Source: JBJMHZ01 sp045807125 (GTDB lineage Bacteria; Actinomycetota; Actinomycetes; JAWWOL01). From it: DNA of 64,000 bases. Positions 17,516-24,923 of the stretch are shown one piece after another. The first letter of the stretch is position 1. Each line of letters begins with the position of its first letter. Where the stretch lies: positions 54,616 to 118,615 of the forward strand of contig JBJMHZ010000050.1 in NCBI GenBank assembly GCA_045807125.1. The letters run 5' to 3'. The notes below the pieces were generated by a model. It saw only the letters and a list, made by a program, of their open reading frames with translations. It did not search any database and was not told the origin of the DNA. Made by a program: the position numbers and the translations under genes.

Positions 17516-17664
17516 CGCTTCGTCCTCCGGTGAGGGTGAGGAGTCGTCTGCCAATTCGCTGACGGCATGGCCGCTGGCCTGGGCGAACGGGCGAGCGGGC
17601 TCGACGCGACCGGAACAGCGACCGGAACCCACGTCGTCGCAGCGGAGGGGGCGGGGCGGCTCAT
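17512..17664 (-). CDS. Possible 50-aa linker ORF between the TraG and relaxation genes
   Basis: The TraG stop overlaps an ATG (ATGA at 17661-17664), and this frame runs 50 codons to a TGA that overlaps the next gene's ATG (ATGA at 17512-17515). The Pro/Ala/Ser-rich product starts MSRPAPSAATTW and has no recognised domain. The double overlap suggests translational coupling even if the peptide itself has no function. Confidence 0.35.
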   Translation of the reverse strand: MSRPAPSAATTWVPVAVPVASSPLARSPRPAAMPSANWQTTPHPHRRTKR

Positions 17665-19913
17665 GGCTGGGCCTCCCGGCGGCCGACCGGCCCGTGCCCG
17701 CGCTGACCGGCGTGGCGCTGCCGGAGGGCCGCCTCCACCGCCTCCCGGTCAGCGCCGTAGGCCCGGCGTGAATGCGCGCGGGCAGCGGCCGCCAGGCCCG
17801 TGACGGGCGCGGGCGGCAGGGTGCGGCCGGTAGCCGGGGGCGCGACGGCCGCGCCAGTCGAGACCTGGATGACGATCTCGTGGGAGCCGAGGCCCTGCAG
17901 GTCGGCGGCATTCAGGTAGGGGGCCAGCTCGCGGGCCAAGCGGTGGGCGTCGTCGGCCGCGGGCTGGAAGATGACCCGGCTGCGGGCATTCGCGAGCATC
18001 CCCTGCCGCAGCGCCGGGGTCAGCTGCCCCAGGTGCTGGTGCGCGAGCGTCAGCGCCAGCCCCAGGCCACGGGCCTGGGCCAGCAGGTCATCGATCGGGG
18101 TGGGCAGGTGCAGGTAGTCCGACACCTCGTCGATGTGGGCGTAGACCGTCGGCCGCTCGTGCGGCGGCAGGGCGGCGCGGCGCTGCACGGCCTGCCAGAG
18201 CCGGGCCACCACCAGCGAGCCGAGCAGCGCTGCCGACTCCTCGCCCAAGAGCCCCTTGGACAGGGCGACGAGGACGATCCGGCGCTCGGCCAGCGCCCGA
18301 TCCAGGTCGAAGGCGGGCGCGCTCTGCCCGACCAAGTGGCGGATGCGGCGGCGCAGCAGGAAGGCCCGCAGCTTGTTCATCACCGGCCCAATGGCCTGCG
18401 CCCGCTCGGCGTCGCTCAAGCCCTCGTACCAGCCCCAGAACGGCCCCAGCCCCACCGGGTCGTCGACCCGACCGACCAGGCGGCGGCGGAAGGAAGCGTC
18501 GGTCAACAGCAGCGGCACCTCGCAGAGCGTCAGGTCCGGCTCGTGGACCAAGGTGAGCAGCGCCGAGCGCAGGATGTCGTCGGTGCGCGGCCCCCAGAAG
18601 GCGCGGAACAGGCTGTGCATCACGCTGACGACCTGCTCCACCGCCAGCTCCGGGGCACCGCCAGCGCCGAGCAGGTCCAAGCCGACCGGCCGCTCGTCGT
18701 CGCTCGGGTCGACCACGATGACATCGCTCACGCGTCCGGCGGGGACGCGGTCCAGGACATCCGCCACGAGGTCGGCCTTGGGGTCGATGACGACGACGCC
18801 AGCGCCTGCGGCCATGTCCTGGGCGATGAGGTTGGCAAGCAGCGTCGACTTGCCCACCCCGGTCGGCCCGACGACGTGCAGGTGCCGCAGCGAATCGACC
18901 GCCGACAGGGCGAGCGGCCGCTCGGCGCCGGGGAAGGTGGCAAGCGCCAGCACCCGCCCCTCGCGCGGAATGGCGGGAGCGGGGGCGAGCTGGCGGCAGC
19001 CGCCGAGGGAGAGACCGGGCAGCGTCACGTTCCCGAGTGGGAAGGCCATAAGGCCGGTCAGCTCGGCCGCGTTCAACAGGCTCGGCCGCAGCACCAGCGG
19101 CAGCCGCCGCCCGCCGACCGCCCGCGCCACCAGCGCGCTCGGCATGGCGCTGCGGCGCAGGTGCGCACCGGGCGCGTTGGCTGTGTGGAAGGCGGCCGTC
19201 AGCCGGCCCAGCAGCAGCCGCGGCCGGCGACGGTCGCTCGTGCCAACACCGAGCCGCAGGCTGGCCCAGAACAGGGCGCTCGAGCGCTTGGCCCGCAACG
19301 CCCGCACTGCCTCCGAATCCATGACGCTCGGGGACAACCAGCGGGACCGCCGTCCTCGCGTTGGGCTCGGCACGGCCGCGATGGGGCCGAGCGGCGCAAG
19401 CGTCCACTGCACCACCGCCCGCTCGCCGTCGGCGAGCGGTAGCAGGGCGGCCAGGATGGCACTGGCTACCGCCACCGGCGTGGTGGTCGCGAGCGGCCGC
19501 GCGCTCGTCGCCGCGCGCAGCTGCCCGGCCAGCGTCGGGCGGGCGGAGCGATGCTCCGGGTCGGGGATCAGGCCAACGCTCGGCAGGGCCGCCCGTAGGG
19601 CGGACAGCACCAGCGGTTCGCTCGGCCGCGCCACCAGCAGGTGGTGAGCGATGCCGGCCGCGGTAGCGGTGACTTCGAGTAGCACCACGCGGGCGGCGAA
19701 GGGCGCGAGCCAGGCCGGGGCCGCCAGGCCGGATAGGCCGGTGAGGAAGGCCGTCACCGCCTCCGGCTCGACGTCGCGGGGGAAGGCCAGGCGATAGCAG
19801 ACGAGCGAGCGCCGCCAGCCGGCGTGGGCCCGCGCCCGGATGGCTACTACCAGCCCGATCGTGGCGAGGCCGAGCAGGAGCGCCAGGGCGACGAAGTGGA
19901 GCAGGGGCGTCAC
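17661..19913 (-). CDS. TraG/VirD4-type conjugation ATPase
   Basis: A 750-residue membrane-anchored ATPase for DNA transfer. An N-terminal hydrophobic helix (1-27) precedes a membrane-proximal region and a motor domain with Walker A VVGPTGVGKST (residues about 347-357), AGVVVIDPKADLV, a LVALSKGLLGEESAALLGSL region and YAHIDEVSDYL as the likely Walker B. The pattern is that of type IV coupling or DUF87-like ATPases in actinobacterial elements. The GTG start overlaps the stop of the short gene upstream (GTGA). This is the strongest evidence that the island was conjugative. Confidence 0.88.
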   Translation of the reverse strand: MTPLLHFVALALLLGLATIGLVVAIRARAHAGWRRSLVCYRLAFPRDVEPEAVTAFLTGLSGLAAPAWLAPFAARVVLLEVTATAAGIAHHLLVARPSEPLVLSALRAALPSVGLIPDPEHRSARPTLAGQLRAATSARPLATTTPVAVASAILAALLPLADGERAVVQWTLAPLGPIAAVPSPTRGRRSRWLSPSVMDSEAVRALRAKRSSALFWASLRLGVGTSDRRRPRLLLGRLTAAFHTANAPGAHLRRSAMPSALVARAVGGRRLPLVLRPSLLNAAELTGLMAFPLGNVTLPGLSLGGCRQLAPAPAIPREGRVLALATFPGAERPLALSAVDSLRHLHVVGPTGVGKSTLLANLIAQDMAAGAGVVVIDPKADLVADVLDRVPAGRVSDVIVVDPSDDERPVGLDLLGAGGAPELAVEQVVSVMHSLFRAFWGPRTDDILRSALLTLVHEPDLTLCEVPLLLTDASFRRRLVGRVDDPVGLGPFWGWYEGLSDAERAQAIGPVMNKLRAFLLRRRIRHLVGQSAPAFDLDRALAERRIVLVALSKGLLGEESAALLGSLVVARLWQAVQRRAALPPHERPTVYAHIDEVSDYLHLPTPIDDLLAQARGLGLALTLAHQHLGQLTPALRQGMLANARSRVIFQPAADDAHRLARELAPYLNAADLQGLGSHEIVIQVSTGAAVAPPATGRTLPPAPVTGLAAAARAHSRRAYGADREAVEAALRQRHAGQRGHGPVGRREAQP

Positions 19914-20074
19914 GCCGCCCCTCCCGGCTCCCCGGCGTCTGACGGCGGCTCGGCCGCGCCCTGCTGCTCCTCATCCAGCTGACGGGCCAACGCGATGAGG
20001 GCCAGGACGTAGAGGCGCACGTCAGGCTCTGCCTTCGGCTCGGCCGTCACCCGGATATGTCGTTCGCGCGCCAT
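19910..20074 (-). CDS. Small acidic protein at the head of the transfer operon (54 aa)
   Basis: Runs from ATG 20074 to a TGA overlapping the TraG GTG. The product begins MARERHIRVTAEPKAEPDVR, has a helical middle (LYVLALIALARQLDEEQ) and an acidic Pro/Gly tail. No family recognised. Two operator-like palindromes lie just upstream (20105 and 20181), so this is probably the first gene of the regulated transcript. Confidence 0.6.
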   Translation of the reverse strand: MARERHIRVTAEPKAEPDVRLYVLALIALARQLDEEQQGAAEPPSDAGEPGGAA

Positions 20075-20104
20075 GCATTACCCCCGTTATTGCTGAAGCG
20101 GAAT

Positions 20105-20120
20105 GTGGACGGACGTCCAC
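20105..20120. promoter_or_regulatory. Operator-like palindrome, copy 2
   Basis: GTGGACGGACGTCCAC, the same half-sites and four-base spacer as the copies at 15137 and 20181. It lies 31 bases upstream of the first transfer-operon ATG at 20074. Confidence 0.7.
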
Positions 20121-20180
20121 GCATCGCGGCAACCCGATCCGGCTGCTAGGCGACACATGCGTCCTTCAAGGTCGTTATAT

Positions 20181-20196
20181 GTGGACGAGAGTCCAC
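20181..20196. promoter_or_regulatory. Operator-like palindrome, copy 3
   Basis: GTGGACGAGAGTCCAC with flanking T/A symmetry. It is 76 bases from copy 2, about seven helical turns, in the 200-bp gap before the transfer operon; the spacing would suit cooperative or looped binding by one regulator. Confidence 0.7.
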
Positions 20197-20276
20197 AATG
20201 CGCTAGGCGATTCCCTAGGAATGGGGCCATGCGGAGTGGATTGTCCTGGCGAATGCACCAGGTCAGAGAAAGATGA

Positions 20277-20435
20277 TCAGCGGCGGAAAACGATGTGGGC
20301 GAACAGGGCCAGCAGCACCAGGCCAACCACCGCCAGCGGGAGGAAGGGCGCGAGCGCCCACAGCGCAAGCCGCAGCAGCACGATGGCCACCACGATTCCC
20401 ACCATGAGCGTCCGCGCCCGCGCCAGCAATCTCAT
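20277..20435 (-). CDS. Small membrane protein (52 aa)
   Basis: Runs from ATG 20435, overlapping the preceding gene's stop (ATGA), to TGA 20277. The product, starting MRLLARARTLMVGIVVAIVL, has two short hydrophobic helices joined by WALAPFLPL and ends FRR. It is the fourth of four overlapping or abutting small genes on this strand and may be an accessory component of the transfer apparatus. No family recognised. Confidence 0.6.
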   Translation of the reverse strand: MRLLARARTLMVGIVVAIVLLRLALWALAPFLPLAVVGLVLLALFAHIVFRR

Positions 20436-20674
20436 GCGCCTGCGGCTTCCGCCCGCTGGCTGAGGACGTTCGCGATCCGCTCGGAGGCGGGTGGCTCACC
20501 CTGGCCGTCAGCCACGGCCTTGCAGACCGCGCCGTAGAAGTCGAGGGCAGTCGACGCCAAGCGCTGGCGCTGCTCGGGTGGCGCGTCCTCCGGCAGCTGC
20601 GCGAAGACCTCCCAGGCGATGAGCGCGACCTTGGTGGCCAGGGTCACGTCGAACTTGATCGCTGATCGCTTCAT
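20432..20674 (-). CDS. Hypothetical protein (80 aa)
   Basis: A mostly helical soluble protein beginning MKRSAIKFDVTLATKVALIA. ATG 20674 overlaps the upstream gene's stop and its own stop overlaps the downstream start, so it is embedded in the small-gene operon. The longer open frame to 20791 is a shadow of the upstream gene. No family recognised. Confidence 0.6.
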   Translation of the reverse strand: MKRSAIKFDVTLATKVALIAWEVFAQLPEDAPPEQRQRLASTALDFYGAVCKAVADGQGEPPASERIANVLSQRAEAAGA

Positions 20675-20901
20675 CGCTGGCCATCCCTGAGCATCTGCTC
20701 GCGGGCCCACTGGCCGAGATCGTGGATGTAGGCGGCCGTACTCATGCCTTGCTCGTCGATGGTCGGCTGGCGCTGCTGGCGGATGTACCACTCCACCCGC
20801 CAGATGAGGTAGCCGACGGCTGCGACCACGACGATGAGCAGCACCAGCGACACCAAGGTGACGCAGTAGACGTCCCAGAGCGTCTGGTCGGACCAGTCCA
20901 T
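20671..20901 (-). CDS. Single-pass membrane protein (76 aa)
   Basis: Starts MDWSDQTLWDVYCV, followed by one strong transmembrane helix (about residues 12-36, VSLVLLIVVVAAVGYLIW), then a charged cytoplasmic tail with HDLGQWAREQML. It is separated from the upstream gene by two bases and overlaps the downstream gene. Its size and topology suit a small accessory subunit, but no function can be assigned. Confidence 0.65.
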   Translation of the reverse strand: MDWSDQTLWDVYCVTLVSLVLLIVVVAAVGYLIWRVEWYIRQQRQPTIDEQGMSTAAYIHDLGQWAREQMLRDGQR

Positions 20902-20903
20902 GC

Positions 20904-21218
20904 TCACCAACCCACGCCAGCCATGAAGCGGGCGTAGCGAGCCTGCGCCAGGTTGTTGAAGGTGATGACCCAGCCGGCCATGACCGCCCGCAGGTCGGGG
21001 TCGACGCCGGCCCGGAGGCCGCAGACGGTGGCGAGATCGGCGCTCTCGAAGGCGCCGAGCATGGCGAGGCCGTAGCCCAGTGTCATGTGCCGCTCGGTCT
21101 CCGCCGCCTGCGCCTCCAGCCGAGTCATGGCGGCGCGATGCTCGCGTACGACTGCCCGCTGACTTGCCCCCCGCACGGCCGGGGCCACGAGCGGAGGACT
21201 GACAATTTCCCCGTACAT
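20904..21218 (-). CDS. Hypothetical helical protein (104 aa)
   Basis: First gene of the small-protein operon. It starts at ATG 21218 (MYGEIVSPPLVAPAVRG) with GGGAG upstream, and the rest is predicted helical with an Arg/Glu-rich N-terminal third and a hydrophobic C-terminal half (LRAVMAGWVITFNNLAQARY). It is divergent from the 365-aa gene at 21325, with about 100 bases between for both promoters. No family recognised. Confidence 0.62.
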   Translation of the reverse strand: MYGEIVSPPLVAPAVRGASQRAVVREHRAAMTRLEAQAAETERHMTLGYGLAMLGAFESADLATVCGLRAGVDPDLRAVMAGWVITFNNLAQARYARFMAGVGW

Positions 21219-21324
21219 CAAGGACTCCCTCTGATTGAGTGGTGGGGAGTCCAGGCAATCAAGGCACGGCGCGACCAACCAGGACGCAAAGTTGGCCCAG
21301 TTGCAAGATCACACTGGAGTGAGC

Positions 21325-22422
21325 GTGAATCAGGAGTCCATACCGCGCGACGAGCTGGCACGACAGCTCGGCCGCCTGCGCGAGCGGGACGGCCTCGCCG
21401 ATGAGGGCCGGCTGGAGCGCTACGCGCCACTGCTACTAGAGGCGGCCCGGCATCTGCTCGCGCTCGAAGGCGAGACGCAGGAAGCTCTCACTCCCCGGGC
21501 CATGCGCCTCGTCCACGACGCAGCCCGAGGCCTCGCACCGCAGTCGCAGCAGATCGTGGCGGCTGCCTTCAACTTCACGCGAGAAGCGGGCTCCTCGCTC
21601 GAACGCCGGCTCGGCGCCCTGGCCCGCGAGCTCCACTACAGCGATCCCCGGCACTTGGCCGACCGCGAGCGCAGCCTGCACCTGCCGCTCGCCGACCACG
21701 TCCTCCAAGAGCTGCGTGTCGCCCAGAACTACGCCACCCACCGGGCCCTTGCCCGCGGCGACGGCGACGCCACGGCAGCGGCCCTCCTGGTGGTAGAGCA
21801 GTTCCGCTCTTACTTCCGGATCTACACCCCACTGGGAGCGATCTCCTGGGACCTGACCGCCTGGCTGGGCCGGCGCAAGCGGCAGCCGGATCGCCCGCCA
21901 CCGGATGAGTACCTCGATGACATCGTCTACTCGCGGGCCATGGCGGAAGCAGCCCTGGACGCCTTCATCCGTGATCTGGGTGGCATCTGGATGATGGCTG
22001 ACCCCAACGCTGAGACGACTGTCAGCCGTCTTCTCGACCAGGCTCGTCGGCTCGTCCCCTTCAGCGAGTGGGACAACGCCCTTCTCACCCTCGCCCTCAG
22101 CCGCGCGCCAAACGAGAACCGTGTCGCCTTCGAGGGGCAGCTGCGGGAGCATCGCCTTGGCGGCCGCTACCGCAGGCGTCTCGGCAACTGGTTGAGCCAC
22201 TGTGACTGCAACCTCAACCGGCCCAAGAAGAAGTGCGAGCCCCACCAAGCCATCCAGGCAATCGAGACGTTCTGCAACACGATCGACCAGGAGTGGTATC
22301 GCCTCGCCACCTGGTACCACTTGCCACCGGCCAGCCTCCCCGGTGACCGCAACCCTCCACTTGAGTACTTCAGGGGGGCCAACCCAGCAGACTTCGACCT
22401 CGGGCAGCTTGATAGAGGCTGA
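21325..22422 (+). CDS. Hypothetical protein (365 aa)
   Basis: GTG 21325 has GGAG five bases upstream. The protein is soluble, helical and charged, beginning VNQESIPRDELARQLGRLRE. A Cys/His-containing segment near the C-terminus (HCDCNLNRPKKKCEPHQA, about residues 292-309) could bind a metal. It is transcribed away from the transfer genes, with G/C-rich codons like the rest of the element's core. I do not recognise the family; a regulatory or replication role is possible but unsupported. Confidence 0.6.
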   Translation: MNQESIPRDELARQLGRLRERDGLADEGRLERYAPLLLEAARHLLALEGETQEALTPRAMRLVHDAARGLAPQSQQIVAAAFNFTREAGSSLERRLGALARELHYSDPRHLADRERSLHLPLADHVLQELRVAQNYATHRALARGDGDATAAALLVVEQFRSYFRIYTPLGAISWDLTAWLGRRKRQPDRPPPDEYLDDIVYSRAMAEAALDAFIRDLGGIWMMADPNAETTVSRLLDQARRLVPFSEWDNALLTLALSRAPNENRVAFEGQLREHRLGGRYRRRLGNWLSHCDCNLNRPKKKCEPHQAIQAIETFCNTIDQEWYRLATWYHLPPASLPGDRNPPLEYFRGANPADFDLGQLDRG

Positions 22423-22753
22423 CACTGCAAGCTCCAGCCGGAGGGCCTGGTAGACGGCCAACCGTACGTCGGCGCTCGAAGGCCGTGCTTGCACATGCCG
22501 CCCGGAGATTGGGGTTGTCGAGCCACACAGACTGGCGCGTTGGCCGCGCCATCGGTAGCCAGCATGAGCTGGCTAAAGGAAGCACGGTTAGTGCCGATGC
22601 GCTTACTATGAGTGATGAAGGTCGCTTCCTGGACTCGCCACGGCCAGCCCGGGCGGGCAGGTGTCATCCTAGTGATAGTCTCAGCCCGCGTCGGGAACGA
22701 TCAACCGGGCCAAGGCGTATGCCAAGTCTAGGACGAACGAAGGAGGTCGACCC
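22423..22753 (+). other. Intergenic region without a recognised gene
   Basis: No coding frame looks credible here. The right end holds the ribosome-binding site GAAGGAGG for the 22754 gene. Base composition begins to fall from here into the cargo region. Confidence 0.4.
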
Positions 22754-23077
22754 ATGCCACCTGTCGACCCTACAGTCGCGAGTCGTTACCTCGCCGACGA
22801 TACGGTTCACTTCGTGAGCGACAGCACGGCGGACGCAGAGGGCGCCAAGGACCTCCAGGCAGCCCACAGGCGTGATCTCGCCGAAGGCATGCGCCACCCG
22901 CATCCAGATCTTGTCACGCTGTTTGCTGTGCGCCCGGGACAGTTGGAGCCTGCCCAGCGAGCTGCCATAGAGGGGCATCTTACGGAGCCCTGCGATCGTT
23001 GCCAGGCCGTGGTGAGGTATCTGCAAGACCACAGGTCGTTCGTACTGGCCTTTGCCTCAGCAGATTTCTGCGACTGA
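22754..23077 (+). CDS. Zinc-finger-like protein, first copy of a duplicated gene (107 aa)
   Basis: ATG 22754 has GAAGGAGG seven bases upstream. The N-terminal 31 residues are unique; the remaining 76 are nearly identical to the protein at 24295. The shared part has HPHPDLVTLFAVRPGQLE and HLTEPCDRCQAVVRYLQDH, a His...CxxC arrangement like the zinc finger of anti-sigma factors. This hints at a zinc-stabilised binding domain, but I see no partner sigma factor. The gene lies inside a 246-bp direct repeat. Confidence 0.65.
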   Translation: MPPVDPTVASRYLADDTVHFVSDSTADAEGAKDLQAAHRRDLAEGMRHPHPDLVTLFAVRPGQLEPAQRAAIEGHLTEPCDRCQAVVRYLQDHRSFVLAFASADFCD

Positions 23078-23084
23078 CGTAGCG
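22839..23084 (+). repeat. 246-bp direct repeat, left copy
   Basis: Bases 22839-23084 match 24323-24568 with only two differences noted by eye (A/G and C/T). The repeat covers most of the zinc-finger-like gene and a few bases past its stop. The copies flank the mannitol-dehydrogenase-like gene, giving a unit of 1,484 bp. Near-identity means a recent duplication or gene insertion. Confidence 0.9.
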
Positions 23085-23110
23085 GCGATCCTAGAGACGA
23101 GGCGCGGGCG

Positions 23111-24181
23111 ATGCCGCGGCACCTCCATTTTGGTGCAGGAGCGTTGGGCCTGGGCCTGATCTTGCCCGTGCTGTCGCAAAGCGGTCTGGAAATCGTAGTC
23201 GTTCAACGAGCGGGACGCAAGATAGAGTCTCTAGCAGAGTCGTCGGGCCTTTTTGAGGTAGAGTTCATCGGTGGTCTTTCCGGTATGCGCGAAATCAAGC
23301 CTTTTTCCGCCGGAAGCCTGCTGCCTCTGGGCTCTGATTGCGAGCCTGCGATTAATGCGTTAGCCTCCGAGGACACAATTCTCGTAACTACCTCTTTGAC
23401 TTGGCAAGGGCTGGAGGAGCTCGTACCTGTCCTGCGTGAAGGGCTCTTGCGTCGTGGTGAGGGCCACCCGACTCTTACTGTTCTCTTCTGCGAGAACACG
23501 ATCGGAGAGAACTGCCAAGCACTCATTGATGAAGAGCAATGGGAGCAGAGGGTGGAGTTCCTGCCATCTGTCGTTGACCGCATGTGTGGGATCGATGAGG
23601 CATATAGCTCAAGAGTAAGAGTGCAAGCGGAGGAGTATAGCTGGTGGGTGACGGGACGGCCGACGGAAGAATCTGTAGCCAAGCTTCTTGCGGGCTTAGG
23701 CATACAGTTAGTCGATGACGTTCGCCCCTACCGAGTGCTTAAGCGCTACATGGTGAATATTCCTCACCTCGCGGTTACACTTATGGCGCGACGGGCGGGG
23801 TGGCCGTCAGTCGCCATCTACCTCAGGACGACCACGGGTGAACGCTACCTCAAAGGGGTCTTTCGCGAGTGTGTTGAAGTGATGGCTCATCACGCTACTT
23901 CACAAGCCGTTGATATGCCCTTCACTGAAGATTACGTTCGGGGATTCGGAGAGGAGGTCTTTACGCGGTTCCAGCTAAACCCAGAGGCTACCACTAGAGT
24001 GCTGAAGCTCTTGCGCAGGGATACATTGCCACAGTTTTCCAAGGCGCTGCTTGAAAGGTTAGTTGTCCCGGCGGAGGACCACATACAAGTGTTTGGCAGT
24101 CCGCCAACTCATCTTACCCAAGCTCTTCATGCCGCAGTGCGCATGATGAGTCTTGAAGACTGGACCGTTCTTCCGGGCTAG
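23111..24181 (+). CDS. Mannitol dehydrogenase-family (MtlD-like) NAD-binding protein
   Basis: A 356-residue protein resembling mannitol-1-phosphate 5-dehydrogenase. The Rossmann N-terminus has HFGAGALGLGLILPVL (about residues 6-21), the middle carries FCENTIGENCQAL and SVVDRMCG, the positions of conserved family motifs, and the C-terminal helical domain starts KRYMVNIPHLAV. It is shorter than typical MtlD (about 380 residues). It is notably less G/C-rich than its neighbours and is framed by direct repeats, which suggests recent acquisition. No mannitol transport genes are nearby, so it may act on another polyol or nucleotide sugar, or have been recruited for another purpose. Confidence 0.75.
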   Translation: MPRHLHFGAGALGLGLILPVLSQSGLEIVVVQRAGRKIESLAESSGLFEVEFIGGLSGMREIKPFSAGSLLPLGSDCEPAINALASEDTILVTTSLTWQGLEELVPVLREGLLRRGEGHPTLTVLFCENTIGENCQALIDEEQWEQRVEFLPSVVDRMCGIDEAYSSRVRVQAEEYSWWVTGRPTEESVAKLLAGLGIQLVDDVRPYRVLKRYMVNIPHLAVTLMARRAGWPSVAIYLRTTTGERYLKGVFRECVEVMAHHATSQAVDMPFTEDYVRGFGEEVFTRFQLNPEATTRVLKLLRRDTLPQFSKALLERLVVPAEDHIQVFGSPPTHLTQALHAAVRMMSLEDWTVLPG

Positions 24182-24294
24182 CAGTTGTTCAAACTTGTAG
24201 GAATATGTATATTGGGACTGCTTTGGTCGGGCAGGAGTCCGATTATTGCGTAAGTCGGTTCCTTCGCCCTTTCGCGTGTTAGGAGTGTGCGAAG

Positions 24295-24561
24295 ATGACT
24301 GAGGATACGGTTCAGCAGCTCAAGGGCGCCAAGGACCTCCAGGCAGCCCACGGGCGTGATCTCGCCGAAGGCATGCGCCACCCGCATCCAGATCTTGTCA
24401 CGCTGTTTGCTGTGCGCCCGGGACAGTTGGAGCTTGCCCAGCGAGCTGCCATAGAGGGGCATCTTACGGAGCCCTGCGATCGTTGCCAGGCCGTGGTGAG
24501 GTATCTGCAAGACCACAGGTCGTTCGTACTGGCCTTTGCCTCAGCAGATTTCTGCGACTGA
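24295..24561 (+). CDS. Zinc-finger-like protein, second copy (88 aa)
   Basis: Same domain as the 22754 product, with the N-terminal part shortened to MTEDTVQQLKGAKDL. The N-terminal DTV stretch also recalls the first copy, so this version looks like an internally deleted duplicate rather than a chance fusion. It retains His-x-CxxC. No good Shine-Dalgarno is visible, and expression is uncertain. Confidence 0.6.
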   Translation: MTEDTVQQLKGAKDLQAAHGRDLAEGMRHPHPDLVTLFAVRPGQLELAQRAAIEGHLTEPCDRCQAVVRYLQDHRSFVLAFASADFCD

Positions 24562-24568
24562 CGTAGCG
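24323..24568 (+). repeat. 246-bp direct repeat, right copy
   Basis: Right partner of 22839-23084. The match ends just past the stop codon, at CTGACGTAGCG, after which the flanks diverge. Confidence 0.9.
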
Positions 24569-24610
24569 ATCCCCTCTCCCGCAAGGTCTCCGGCCGAATC
24601 CGGAAATCAG

Positions 24611-24638
24611 GCCCTCTTCCCTCGCGCTGGAAGGGGGC
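24611..24638 (+). terminator. Hairpin terminator after the duplicated gene
   Basis: GCCCTCTTCC pairs with GGAAGGGGGC around CTCGCGCT, with one G-U wobble, followed by TTCTCC. It lies 50 bases past the second zinc-finger-like gene. A weak match in bases 24639-24923 contains no credible gene; the promoter of the SIR2 gene must lie there. Confidence 0.6.
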
Positions 24639-24923
24639 TTCTCCATAATATCGAGCCGCATCTCCAGAGCCGATTGGTTGCATCTTTGCTGCTAGTGGCA
24701 ATTATGAACCATGCCAGCCGAGAGTCGAGGGTACAGGATTCGTTAGTCCGTGCGCCTCCCCACTATCACCGCTTTCATGAGGCCATCGCAGTCAGTCCCC
24801 CAGAGGCGAGGCCAGCACAGCAGGTAGGGAACGGCTACGGAAGCTTGACGGTCCGGCTCGAAGTGACTCACGGTAGCGGCCATGCCAACCACAGTTCGAG
24901 CCGTCGAGTAGTAAGGTGTCAGC

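Noticed and set aside
17772..19647. Two long plus-strand frames across the TraG gene
   Set aside because: Low-complexity products without domains; the minus strand has a clear P-loop ATPase with overlapping neighbours.
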